Below, in pieces: positions 1-7,567 of a stretch of DNA of 64,000 nt. This stretch comes from Secundilactobacillus pentosiphilus (GTDB lineage Bacteria; Bacillota; Bacilli; Lactobacillales; Lactobacillaceae). Under the pieces are notes generated by a model. That model was not told where the DNA came from. It worked only from the letters and a program-made list of their open reading frames with translations, and did no database searches. How positions within the stretch are numbered: position 1 is the stretch's first letter; every line of letters starts with the position of its first letter. The stretch is from the NCBI RefSeq assembly GCF_002217985.1, contig NZ_BCMI01000002.1, forward strand, positions 62,001 through 126,000, in the 5' to 3' direction. The position numbers and the translations under genes were made by a program.

Positions 1-409
1 TCATCACGGTGGCTTTCTTGGCCTGTAAATTAACCAATTTTTCAACGGCACCTGAAGCGTTGTTGCGCATCCGTTCTTCAAATACTTGTCCCAGTAATAC
101 AAAGGTAGTCACAAAAGCGGCACTTTCAAAAAATACGGCTTGATGCGTAATCATGGCATAGACACTATAAAAATACGCAGTTGCCGTTCCAATTGCCACT
201 AGTGTATCCATATTAGAATGGTGCTTTTTAAAGGAGGCCCAGGCACTCTGCCAGAATGGCCCAGCCGAAACGACCATAATAATAGTCGTTAGTACAAACA
301 TGGTCCATTCACCACCGGGAAGCATCCACCCCAGCGGGTGTAAGATCATTTCCGCTAACATGGGTAACGAAAGGATCAGCGAGATCCAAAAACGATTGGT
401 TATTGCCAT
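1..409 (-). CDS. Copper-translocating P-type ATPase, N-terminal part (runs off the window)
   Basis: The first 136 codons of a minus-strand gene that continues past base 1. The start is the ATG at 409-407, directly after an in-frame stop and a good GGAAGGTGG ribosome binding site. The translation shows paired membrane helices and the segment MDTLVAIGTATAYFYS, then FVLLGQVFEERMRNNASGA, which match the first helices and pre-actuator region of P1B-type Cu ATPases (CopA/CopB). No heavy-metal-associated domain precedes the helices, so the protein starts short. The catalytic DKTGT region lies outside the window. It follows the cupredoxin gene by 45 bp and probably shares its CopY-box promoter. Cu specificity is inferred from helix sequence and context. 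Confidence 0.85.
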   Translation of the reverse strand, partial: MAITNRFWISLILSLPMLAEMILHPLGWMLPGGEWTMFVLTTIIMVVSAGPFWQSAWASFKKHHSNMDTLVAIGTATAYFYSVYAMITHQAVFFESAAFVTTFVLLGQVFEERMRNNASGAVEKLVNLQAKKATVM

Positions 410-454
410 ACTGACTTACCACCTTCCAAACTATTTGTCGTTTCACAACTGAAA

Positions 455-826
455 TTACTTAATAATGAGTTTGCCGTGAAACATATCCATACCGCAGGCC
501 CACTGAAATTCACCAGTTTTACTAGTATCAACTTTAATGACCTGTTTTTCACCCTGAGGCAGCTCACGATTGATCCCAAAGTCCGGAAAAACAACGCGAT
601 CTAGGCAACTTGATGAATCACGACGGGTAAAATTCAAGACAGCGGGGATTCCCCGTTTTAAAACGATTCTTTCGGGTGAGTAGCCGCCATTAACGTCGAC
701 ATCAACTTGCTGAACATCATTGGTTACACTAGCAGTTTCAGTTGCTACTGCATGCTTTCCGAAGAACCACCAAGCAATGAAACCTATTAGTACTAAGCCA
801 ACGATCAAAACCAGTATTCTGAGCAT
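455..826 (-). CDS. Membrane-anchored cupredoxin-like copper protein
   Basis: A 123-residue protein with one N-terminal membrane helix (residues 2-22) followed by an extracellular beta-rich domain. The domain has the features of the cupredoxin_1 group: GYSPERIVLKRGIPAVLNF, a Cys in SSSCLDR and a C-terminal CGMDMFHGKL segment whose Cys, Met and His are candidate copper ligands. Family members of this kind sit beside copper ATPases in lactic acid bacteria and are thought to bind or hand over copper outside the membrane. Here it is the first gene of an operon with the copper ATPase that follows. Its promoter region carries an exact CopY box. Function is inferred from ligands and context. Confidence 0.8.
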   Translation of the reverse strand: MLRILVLIVGLVLIGFIAWWFFGKHAVATETASVTNDVQQVDVDVNGGYSPERIVLKRGIPAVLNFTRRDSSSCLDRVVFPDFGINRELPQGEKQVIKVDTSKTGEFQWACGMDMFHGKLIIK

Positions 827-860
827 TTTTCCAACCTCCCAAGGCGCTTTTATTTCCGTT

Positions 861-911
861 TACATTTGTAAACCTTGATTATATCTTAACGACTTCGTTT
901 ACAAATGTCAA
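861..911 (-). promoter_or_regulatory. Copper-responsive promoter with two CopY boxes
   Basis: On the minus strand, TTGACA (911-906) is followed after 17 bases by TAAGAT. The sequence TACATTTGTA at 861-870 is an exact match to the CopY operator TACAnnTGTA of Firmicutes. A second copy, TACAAATGTC at 900-909, matches at 9 of 10 positions and overlaps the -35 element. Repression by a CopY-type regulator would block both promoter and early transcription. No copY gene is visible in the window. Confidence 0.75.
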
Positions 912-913
912 CT

Positions 914-950
914 AAAAAATAGGGTAGGCTAAATGCTTTAGCCTACCCTA
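914..950 (-). terminator. Terminator of the arsR gene
   Basis: A 13-bp perfect stem (921-933 with 937-949, three-base loop) followed on the minus strand by six T residues, 36 bases after the arsR stop codon. Confidence 0.85.
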
Positions 951-985
951 CTTGACGTTACCTTATTCAGTTTGAATTGCGAAAA

Positions 986-1330
986 TCAGTTTCTACCATG
1001 TTCCGAAACGTGCGCCTTCACCTGATCCACAATCGTCATAATGTGCCTATCGGACAGCTCGTAATGAATATTTTTCCCATTCCGGGTACCCTTCACTAAG
1101 TTTTGCTGCTTGAGCAAGCTTAACTGGTGAGAGACCGTCGACTGATTTAAATCTAAAACTTCGGTAAGCTCAGTCACACTGAGCGTTGATTCTGCTAGGG
1201 CTAAAATAATCCGGACGCGGGTGACGTCGCCTAGTGTCTTAAATAGGGCAACAACGTTCTCTAACTCCGATGACACAATCAAATGGTCCTTCAGGTGTGT
1301 GACGATTTCTAAATGTTTAGGATCTTCCAT
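986..1330 (-). CDS. ArsR/SmtB-family metal-sensing repressor
   Basis: A 114-residue winged-helix repressor. The recognition helix region reads DLNQSTVSHQLSLLKQQNLV. The last helix has D94, H96, H107 and E110/H111, close to the D-x-H ... H-xx-H alpha-5 site of the zinc sensor CzrA. The CxC alpha-3N site of CadC is absent, so zinc (or cobalt) sensing through alpha-5 is the best inference. It is divergent from a Cd/Zn-type P-ATPase gene and most likely represses it from the 110-bp spacer. A strong terminator follows its stop. Confidence 0.85.
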   Translation of the reverse strand: MEDPKHLEIVTHLKDHLIVSSELENVVALFKTLGDVTRVRIILALAESTLSVTELTEVLDLNQSTVSHQLSLLKQQNLVKGTRNGKNIHYELSDRHIMTIVDQVKAHVSEHGRN

Positions 1331-1397
1331 TAATTACCAACTGCCTCCAAAATGATCATTTTCCAGTATACGATTACTGCAGAAACCGCGAATACGT

Positions 1398-1460
1398 TTG
1401 CAATTCAATAATAGGACAGTTACAATACATATTAAGATATGTGCATATGTCAATATGTAT
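1398..1460 (+). promoter_or_regulatory. cadA promoter with candidate ArsR operator
   Basis: TTGCAA (1398-1403) and TACAAT (1421-1426) are 17 bases apart and read toward the ATPase gene. The -10 overlaps an AT-rich inverted repeat with arms ATACATATT (1425-1433) and AATATGTAT (1452-1460), the size and character of ArsR/CzrA operators. Binding there would block transcription initiation. Confidence 0.65.
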
Positions 1461-1473
1461 CGAGGTGATGATA

Positions 1474-3363
1474 ATGAAATTAGCAACTGCTCCTTCGCGC
1501 ACCAATAAAACGCTGCGTGGTTTTCTGAATCACAAGGGCGATTTAATGATGATCGCCAGTTCAACCATTATATTATTAATTGCGGTAAGTTTACCAGTCT
1601 CTGGGGTAAAAATTCTGTTTTATATCACTTCTTACGCCATTATCGGCTATCCCGTTATCTGGGAGTCATTTAAAAATATCCTTCATGGTGACTTCTTCGA
1701 CGAAAACTTTTTGATGACGGTAGCCACCATTGGTGCGATTGCCCTGGGTGACCATCCTGAGGCTATCGCAGTTATGCTATTTTATCAAATCGGTGAGCTG
1801 TTTGAAGCTATTGCGGTCCAACAATCAAAGCAGTCGATTTCAGCCCTGTTAAAACTAAAACCGGCTACGGCGACAATTTTAACCGATACCGGTGAAGAGA
1901 CCGTTAAGCCGGAACGAGTCACCCCTGGACAGACTATTCGGGTGAAACCCGGAGAAAAGGTCCCGCTAGATGGTCAATTAATTCGCGGCAACACCAGTCT
2001 AGACACTTCAGCACTAACGGGTGAATCGCTTCCCCGCGACGTCCAGGCAGGTGAAACGATTTTAAACGGTACCATCAACCTGACTGGTGTCATTGACATC
2101 CGTGTGACTAAAGCCTACCAAGAGTCAACCGTGGCCCGAATCCTAGACTTAGTTCAAAACGCCGCTCAAAAGAAAACGGTGACCGAAAAATTCATCACAC
2201 GGTTTGCTAAAATTTACACACCGATCGTAGTAGGATTTGCCGTTCTGCTGGCCATCTTCCCGCCGCTGCTTCACTTGGGTCCTTGGGCTACCTGGATCAA
2301 CCGTGCCCTGGTATTCTTAGTCATTAGTTGTCCTTGCGCCTTAGTTATCTCCGTGCCATTGAGCTTCTTTGGCGGAATTGGCGCGGCTTCCCGGCACGGC
2401 ATTCTGGTTAAGGGCAGCAACTTCCTGGAAGTATTGACCCGGATCAATACGGTTGCGTTCGATAAAACCGGCACCTTAACGCAGGGCCAGTTTACAGTGA
2501 GTGAAATCAAGCCAGAAGCACCATTGACTAAGCAGCGGTTATTGGGCATCGCAGCGGCAGCCGAACAGCACTCTAACCATCCCATTGCCCGTTCCATCTT
2601 GACGGCCTATCAGGGTGATATGGCTCAATTCAGTATCCACGACGTCCACGAAACGGCTGGTCATGGGATTCAGGCAACGATCAATGATCAGCTGGTAGTA
2701 ATAGGCAATACCAGATCAATGACCGAAAATCATATCTCAGTGCCCGTTACTCAAACGGACTGTACTACCGTCTACGTCGCCATTGACCATCAATTTGCCG
2801 GCAGTATCAGCGTTGCTGATCAACCCAAACCAGATGCTAAGGTTGCAATCAGCACACTTAAACAGCTGGGCGTGGCCCACACCGTTTTATTAACCGGTGA
2901 TAATCGGAGTGTCGCTGATCAGATCGGTCACAAACTAGGCTTAAACCACGTTGAAGCTGACTTATTACCCGCTCAAAAGGTGTCAAAAATTGAAACCCTT
3001 ACCCTGGCGGCGCACACTGCCCAGCACCGGGTCGCCTTCGTCGGTGATGGTATTAACGATACACCAGTACTTGCCCGAGCTGACGTGGGCATCGCCATGG
3101 GTGGCCTGGGCGCCGACGCGGCTATTGAAGCCGCCGACGTCGTCATTATGGATGACAAACCATCCAAAATCGCGACGCTTATTCAAATCGCCAAAGCAAC
3201 TCAACGGATCGTTTGGGAAAACATCACGTTCGCTCTCATGATCAAAGTCCTTTTCTTAATCTTGGGTGCCTTTGGTATCATTGGTATGTGGCAAGCCGTT
3301 TTCGCCGATGTTGGTGTGACAATGATCGCCATTCTAAACGCGTTACGACTTCAGCACCAATAA
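1474..3363 (+). CDS. cadA: Cd2+/Zn2+-type heavy-metal P-type ATPase
   Basis: A 629-residue P1B-type efflux ATPase. C286-P-C288 lies in the transport helix, D330 begins the phosphorylation motif DKTGTLT, an HP motif (SNHPIAR) follows, and GDGIND is at 524-529. The C-terminal helix segment ADVGVTMIAILNALRL is typical of the Zn/Cd/Pb (P1B-2) subgroup. There is no N-terminal metal-binding domain, as in many lactobacillar homologues. The ATG at 1474 is chosen because GAGGTG lies 6 bases before it; an upstream in-frame GTG at 1441 lies inside the operator and lacks an SD. It is divergent from arsR, which probably controls it. Export of Zn or Cd is inferred from the motifs. Confidence 0.9.
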   Translation: MKLATAPSRTNKTLRGFLNHKGDLMMIASSTIILLIAVSLPVSGVKILFYITSYAIIGYPVIWESFKNILHGDFFDENFLMTVATIGAIALGDHPEAIAVMLFYQIGELFEAIAVQQSKQSISALLKLKPATATILTDTGEETVKPERVTPGQTIRVKPGEKVPLDGQLIRGNTSLDTSALTGESLPRDVQAGETILNGTINLTGVIDIRVTKAYQESTVARILDLVQNAAQKKTVTEKFITRFAKIYTPIVVGFAVLLAIFPPLLHLGPWATWINRALVFLVISCPCALVISVPLSFFGGIGAASRHGILVKGSNFLEVLTRINTVAFDKTGTLTQGQFTVSEIKPEAPLTKQRLLGIAAAAEQHSNHPIARSILTAYQGDMAQFSIHDVHETAGHGIQATINDQLVVIGNTRSMTENHISVPVTQTDCTTVYVAIDHQFAGSISVADQPKPDAKVAISTLKQLGVAHTVLLTGDNRSVADQIGHKLGLNHVEADLLPAQKVSKIETLTLAAHTAQHRVAFVGDGINDTPVLARADVGIAMGGLGADAAIEAADVVIMDDKPSKIATLIQIAKATQRIVWENITFALMIKVLFLILGAFGIIGMWQAVFADVGVTMIAILNALRLQHQ

Positions 3364-3422
3364 AAAAACAGCCTTGAATCAAACTCGATAACGGTTATCA
3401 AGCTTGATTCAAGGCTGTTTTT
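3364..3422. terminator. Bidirectional terminator between cadA and the LysE-family gene
   Basis: A 20-bp stem beginning with six A residues and ending with six T residues (3363-3382 with 3403-3422) lies between converging genes and can serve both. Confidence 0.9.
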
Positions 3423-3426
3423 TGAT

Positions 3427-4044
3427 TTAGAAAATGAGGCGCAGCGCATTAATAAAGAGCACAACACCATAACCAACGACTATCAGTCCCGAAATGATGT
3501 TGATCCACATGAGTATCCGCTTTGGCAGCCGGCTCTTTAAAAGAGCCACGATAATGGTGATTGAAAAAAACCAAATCGCCGTGGCAAGAACAATCCCGCC
3601 TAAAAAGGGCAGCACTTCCGCATTGGTTAAGGTCCCGCGCAACGCCCCCATCGTGACACCCGTATCGATAATTGCTTGCGGATTGGCAACCGTCACAATC
3701 CAAGCACTGGCAAAGGCTTCTTTTAACGGCATTTGCGAATCATTTTTACCAAGTTCGATTTGGCTGGCCGACCGTAAAATGCCGATCCCCATCCAAACGA
3801 CAATTAGTCCCCCAAGGAACATGATGATGATTTTAAGCCAGAGATAGCGGCTCACTAACGCGCCCATCCCTAAAAAGGCAATGGTCGTTAACGTGGTATC
3901 CGCGATCCACACAAAAAAACAAATCAGCAACGCCCGTCGTATCCGGTTGCTCATCGCACTATTAAAAACAAATAAGTTCTGCATTCCAATCGACGATACC
4001 AGCGCAAAGCTGATCACCATCCCGCGTAGAATAACTGCTGTCAT
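3427..4044 (-). CDS. LysE/ArgO-family amino acid exporter
   Basis: About 205 residues with six predicted membrane helices. The N-terminal SIGMQNLFVFNSA and the central VANPQAIIDTGV segments match the G-x-QN and NPQA signatures of LysE/ArgO/RhtB exporters, which expel basic or other amino acids. The start at 4044 is chosen because AAGGGAG lies 8 bases upstream; a longer reading would begin 36 bases earlier without an SD. The gene has its own promoter and a hairpin-T5 terminator inside its 5' leader, which suggests attenuation control. Substrate cannot be decided from sequence. Confidence 0.85.
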   Translation of the reverse strand: MTAVILRGMVISFALVSSIGMQNLFVFNSAMSNRIRRALLICFFVWIADTTLTTIAFLGMGALVSRYLWLKIIIMFLGGLIVVWMGIGILRSASQIELGKNDSQMPLKEAFASAWIVTVANPQAIIDTGVTMGALRGTLTNAEVLPFLGGIVLATAIWFFSITIIVALLKSRLPKRILMWINIISGLIVVGYGVVLFINALRLIF

Positions 4045-4070
4045 GACAAATTCTCCCTTATTTTGCATAG

Positions 4071-4136
4071 AAAAAGGCAACCGACTTAGTCTTCAACGTC
4101 ACTTGGACGTTGCATCTGCGACTAAGCGTAGCTGCC
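4071..4136 (-). terminator. Leader terminator / attenuator hairpin upstream of the LysE-family gene
   Basis: On the minus strand three nested stems form one rod: CTTAGTC with GACTAAG, an inner CAACGTC with GACGTTG, and an outer GGCA with TGCC. A run of five T follows (4075-4071), 27 bases before the start codon. A second hairpin (4143-4160, GGCCA arms) precedes it. It could be the end of the upstream TSUP transcript. However, a promoter lies between, which places it in the LysE leader. Confidence 0.7.
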
Positions 4137-4190
4137 TACCAAGGCCACCCGATGATGGCCAAGTTATTAGCGATTTAATTGATTCTAATC

Positions 4191-4219
4191 AGCATACGGG
4201 AGCCCAATTCAAAAGTCAA
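4191..4219 (-). promoter_or_regulatory. Promoter of the LysE-family gene
   Basis: TTGACT (4219-4214), a 17-base spacer and TATGCT (4196-4191) on the minus strand. Initiation near 4184 would give a leader of about 140 bases ending in the terminator hairpin. Confidence 0.55.
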
Positions 4220-4226
4220 GATTGAC

Positions 4227-5000
4227 TTATTTGCCAAAATAAGCCGTGTAGAAAAGGTATCCCGAAAGGCAAAACGCCGCAATCGTAATGATGTTTCTCA
4301 GTAATTTAACGGGCACATGCCGAATCACGATTGGACCAGCATACCCGCCAATAAACATCCCGACAGCTAACGGCACCGCCATTAGCCAATACACTTTGAT
4401 AGTGAATACGTAAATGACCAGTGAAATCACGTTCGTCAGCAGCGATGAAAAATTCTTAATAGCGTTACTGACCACAAAGGGTTTAGTCAGTGTCACGGTT
4501 AAAATTGCCAGCATAAAAATTCCGGCCGCCGCACCAAAGTAACCAATGTAAATCCCCACCAGAAAAATGGCGATATTTTTTAGTATCCGCACCCATAACC
4601 GTTCCGGTTGCACCGTTTTAGCGGTCCGTTTCTTTTTGCCCGAAACCACCATCATGACCGCAGCCAGGAAAATCAAAAACGGCACCACGTGTTCAAAACT
4701 CGATGATGGCAGAAAAGCCAGGATCAAGCAGCCGATAATCCCGCCAAATGCCGTTAAAAGGCCAACGTGCCACATCGTTTTATGATTACCCTTAAGTTCC
4801 CTAGAGGATGACAAAGTCGACCCTAGCCCGGTAAAAATCAGCGCAGCAGTATTAGTAACGTCCGCACTCACCGGCGGAACGCCAACACTGAGTAAAACAG
4901 GGTAGGACACTAAGGAAGCTAGACCAGCCACTGAACTTAAAAAGCCGGCGGTCGCACCAGCTAGCACCAGATAAATTGTAATGAAAAGAATATGTAGCAT
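4227..5000 (-). CDS. TSUP-family (TauE/SafE) membrane permease
   Basis: A 257-residue membrane protein with about eight helices. It has two related halves, each starting with a small-residue-rich helix (GATAGFLSSVAGLASLVSYP and GIYIGYFGAAAGIFMLAILT), the pattern of the TauE/SafE (DUF81, TSUP) family. Members export sulfite, sulfonates or other organic anions; the substrate here is unknown. GAGGAGG lies just upstream of the ATG. It is followed by the separately promoted LysE-family gene and preceded by the terminator of the TetR gene, so it is probably a single-gene unit. Confidence 0.85.
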   Translation of the reverse strand: MLHILFITIYLVLAGATAGFLSSVAGLASLVSYPVLLSVGVPPVSADVTNTAALIFTGLGSTLSSSRELKGNHKTMWHVGLLTAFGGIIGCLILAFLPSSSFEHVVPFLIFLAAVMMVVSGKKKRTAKTVQPERLWVRILKNIAIFLVGIYIGYFGAAAGIFMLAILTVTLTKPFVVSNAIKNFSSLLTNVISLVIYVFTIKVYWLMAVPLAVGMFIGGYAGPIVIRHVPVKLLRNIITIAAFCLSGYLFYTAYFGK

Positions 5001-5053
5001 GATACCTCCTCAAAAACACTTACTTCACTAGTATAGCGCAATGACTGGCAACG

Positions 5054-5094
5054 AAAAAGCATGTTTCAAGACCATTGCTGGTCCGGAAACATGC
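5054..5094 (-). terminator. Terminator of the TetR gene
   Basis: Arms GCATGTTTC and GAAACATGC (5059-5067, 5086-5094) with an inner GACCA/TGGTC stem, followed on the minus strand by five T. Confidence 0.85.
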
Positions 5095-5113
5095 GTCGGT
5101 GTCACATTCTCGC

Positions 5114-5722
5114 TTAAAGGACTACCTTTAATTGCGGCCTAATCTGGGCTTTCATTTGTTCGGTTAACTGCCGGTTATTTTTAATCAACAGTTCATCGTA
5201 AATAATCTTTTGAAAAATCGAAACGATTACGCGTGCCAATGGCCGGTACTGGTCTTCAGGCATGGTTTGAAGTATCGGTGCACTTTTCAACTGCCCGGCA
5301 ATCTCATCAACAAGCCCTTCTAAAACCTGAAGCAGCCAATCGGCTTGATCATCAGACAGCAGCATCCGTTCGTGAATCGTAATCACAAATGATTGATAGT
5401 TTTCTTTATCCTGAAAGACTTGCCAAATATCTTCAAAAATCTTCATGAGCCGTTCTTCCAGGTCAGCTTTAGTATAACAATCGTTAAAGGTGGTCTGTAA
5501 TTGATTCACACGGTTAATAATTCCCTGACACACGATCGTATCTAAGATCTCATGTTTGCCATGCGGGAAATAATAATACATCAAGCCCTCGGCAGTTCCT
5601 GCCTCCTGATTGATCATCCGCGTGGTGGTTGCCTCGTATCCGTTCTTGGCAAACATTTCCCGGGAAATTTCTAGGATCTTTTCTTTGTGCTGATCGCTCT
5701 TTGTTACATTCTTACTCATCAT
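5114..5722 (-). CDS. TetR/AcrR-family transcriptional regulator
   Basis: A 202-residue regulator. The N-terminal HTH includes EMFAKNGYEATTTRMINQEAG and the conserved turn ending MYYYFPHGKHEIL; the C-terminal ligand domain is unassigned. Two ATG codons are tandem at the start (5722 and 5719); either may be used. It lies downstream of mntH in the same direction but is separated from it by a good terminator, so it likely has partly independent expression. A palindrome in the mntH upstream region (7324-7337) is a candidate operator, which would link this protein to mntH; that link is inference. Confidence 0.85.
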   Translation of the reverse strand: MMSKNVTKSDQHKEKILEISREMFAKNGYEATTTRMINQEAGTAEGLMYYYFPHGKHEILDTIVCQGIINRVNQLQTTFNDCYTKADLEERLMKIFEDIWQVFQDKENYQSFVITIHERMLLSDDQADWLLQVLEGLVDEIAGQLKSAPILQTMPEDQYRPLARVIVSIFQKIIYDELLIKNNRQLTEQMKAQIRPQLKVVL

Positions 5723-5750
5723 TTAATCCCCACTTTATTGCCCTTCGCGG

Positions 5751-5796
5751 TATAAAAAAGGGACAGCTTCTCAATTTATCACTGAAATCTGTCCCT
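5751..5796 (-). terminator. Terminator of mntH
   Basis: Arms AGGGACAG and CTGTCCCT (5759-5766, 5789-5796) followed on the minus strand by six T, directly after the mntH stop. Confidence 0.85.
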
Positions 5797-5804
5797 ACAC
5801 TGGT

Positions 5805-7181
5805 TTATCCCACCATGCCAGCTATTTGCTGTGCAAGTAGATAAACGTCTAACACTATCAAAACGATGGTCACGATCCAGGCACTATACTTTACCCAAGC
5901 CCGGTTAGCGAATTCACCCATGATCTTCTTGCTGCTGGTAAACATCACAAGCGGGATTACCGCGAACGGTAAGGCAATACTTAGAAATACTTGCGAAAAA
6001 GTCAGCAGATCTTCAATCTTGGCTTCATTGCTGTGATAAATGATGGCAAAGATCAGAACTGGCGTCACTGATAGCAAACGCGTTACTAATCTTTGAGCCC
6101 ATAACGGAATCCGCAGACGAATGAAACCTTCCATGATAATCTGGCCAGCTAGCGTTCCAGTAATCGTAGAACTTTGGCCTGAAGCCAGCAGTGCCACTGC
6201 AAACAGCATACTTAACATTGGGCTGGCAATCGCACCAACGATTTGACTATTGCTTAACGCATTAAATAAATCAACGAAGTGCCCTAATGAGCTGTTCGTG
6301 CCAAAGAACAGCGCCGCACCCAGAATCAACAGTAAACTGTTGACGATAAAAGCGATGAACAATTGCAGGTTAGAATCGATCGTTGAGAATTTAATTGCCC
6401 GGGCAATATCTTTAGGTTTCGACCGGTCAAGCTGACGGGTTTGTGAGATTGATGACCCTAAGTACAGGTCATGAGGCATAACTGTCGCACCAACGATTCC
6501 TAAAGACAGGTATAACATCGAATGGTTGCTCACGATGTCAGTCTGTGGGATATAACCGCCCAGAATTCCGGCAATGCTTGGATCTGACAAAGCAACTTCG
6601 TAAGCGAATACTAATAAGATAACGGCTACCAATGTTGCTACGATAGCTTCAATTTTTCTAAAACCTAACCTCATCAGTAACAGTAAGATCAAAACGTCGG
6701 CAGCTGTAATCAGGATCCCGATAACTAACGGAATCCTAAACAGTAGCTTAAGCGCAATCCCAGAACCAATAATTTCCGCAATATCGGTCGCCATAATTGC
6801 TAACTCAGCAATGACCCAAAGCATAAATCCGGTCCCTTTACTGGTTCGCTCACGAGTAAGCTGAGCTAAATCCTTACCCGTAACGATACCTAATTTAGCA
6901 GACATTGCCTGCAGCAGCATCGCAATCAGACTGGAAATTAAAATAACGGCCAGTAGTTTGTACTTAAACTGTGCCCCACCAGCAATTGATGTAATCCAGT
7001 TCCCTGGGTCCATATAACCAACGGCAATCAGAATGCCAGGTCCCGTATAAGCCATTAATGTCTTCCAAAATCCGCCGTTTCTTGGGACTTCAACTGAACC
7101 GTTTACTTCGTCAAGACTCTTGCCTTCACTGTCAACATCTTGGACAAAGTTGTGTTTCTCTGTATCGTTTTCCTTCATCAT
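5805..7181 (-). CDS. mntH: NRAMP-family Mn2+/Fe2+:H+ symporter
   Basis: A 458-residue divalent metal importer. It carries the NRAMP helix-1 signature [17 protein letters not shown], with the metal-ligand Asp and Asn in DPGN, and the helix-6 signature [12 protein letters not shown]. About eleven helices follow a hydrophilic N-terminus of roughly 40 residues. In lactobacilli MntH supplies the high manganese pool used against oxidative stress. AAGAGG precedes the first ATG. The gene has a long upstream region with a TGAGCG-CC-CGCTCA palindrome; the TetR gene directly downstream is a plausible regulator. Confidence 0.93.
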   Translation of the reverse strand: MMKENDTEKHNFVQDVDSEGKSLDEVNGSVEVPRNGGFWKTLMAYTGPGILIAVGYMDPGNWITSIAGGAQFKYKLLAVILISSLIAMLLQAMSAKLGIVTGKDLAQLTRERTSKGTGFMLWVIAELAIMATDIAEIIGSGIALKLLFRIPLVIGILITAADVLILLLLMRLGFRKIEAIVATLVAVILLVFAYEVALSDPSIAGILGGYIPQTDIVSNHSMLYLSLGIVGATVMPHDLYLGSSISQTRQLDRSKPKDIARAIKFSTIDSNLQLFIAFIVNSLLLILGAALFFGTNSSLGHFVDLFNALSNSQIVGAIASPMLSMLFAVALLASGQSSTITGTLAGQIIMEGFIRLRIPLWAQRLVTRLLSVTPVLIFAIIYHSNEAKIEDLLTFSQVFLSIALPFAVIPLVMFTSSKKIMGEFANRAWVKYSAWIVTIVLIVLDVYLLAQQIAGMVG

Positions 7182-7323
7182 AAAAACCTCTTTTCTATTG
7201 GCTTAGAAATTCGGTTGGTCATTGAAATCCAAATTTGATATAAACTTAAGCACTTAAGCTTGATTCCATATCAAGTTATTATTTCCTTGATCCAAACATT
7301 CAAAGCAATTCATTTACTAGACT

Positions 7324-7337
7324 GAGCGCCCGCTCAA
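7324..7337. promoter_or_regulatory. Candidate TetR-type operator upstream of mntH
   Basis: A palindrome TGAGCG-CC-CGCTCA with 6-bp arms, of the form common to TetR-family operators. It lies 145 bp upstream of the mntH start, in a 386-bp gap. The rest of that gap shows no gene; it contains an inverted repeat around 7230-7280 and the terminator of the next gene. Confidence 0.4.
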
Positions 7338-7434
7338 TTACCAAAACATATGTTACCACCATAAATTAAAATTACAAGCAAAAGTTGACTGGATAGAAGA
7401 ATTAATTTGGAAACCCTAAAAAAATGAGCGCAAA

Positions 7435-7498
7435 AATAAAATGAGGCCTCCCGTTATTACTTAGATTTAAGTAGTAACAAGATACCTCATTTTATTTA
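7435..7498 (-). terminator. Terminator downstream of the FucP-type symporter gene
   Basis: A 13-bp stem (7435-7447 with 7486-7498) with a second internal stem, followed by a T-rich run on the minus strand. Confidence 0.7.
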
Positions 7499-7567
7499 TG
7501 AAACCGCCAGCCATCGCCAAAATGGCGACGCTGCTAAAACTTAGCCATTAAGCTGGCATTTTCATCA

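Noticed and set aside
2951-3241. Overlapping frames within the ATPase gene
   Set aside because: They lie in alternative frames of a strongly conserved coding sequence and have no SD or family resemblance.
4045-4184. T-box or lysine riboswitch in the LysE leader
   Set aside because: Only GGGTGG of the T-box core is present, without the following ACCGCG, and the leader is too short. L-box conserved elements are not seen.
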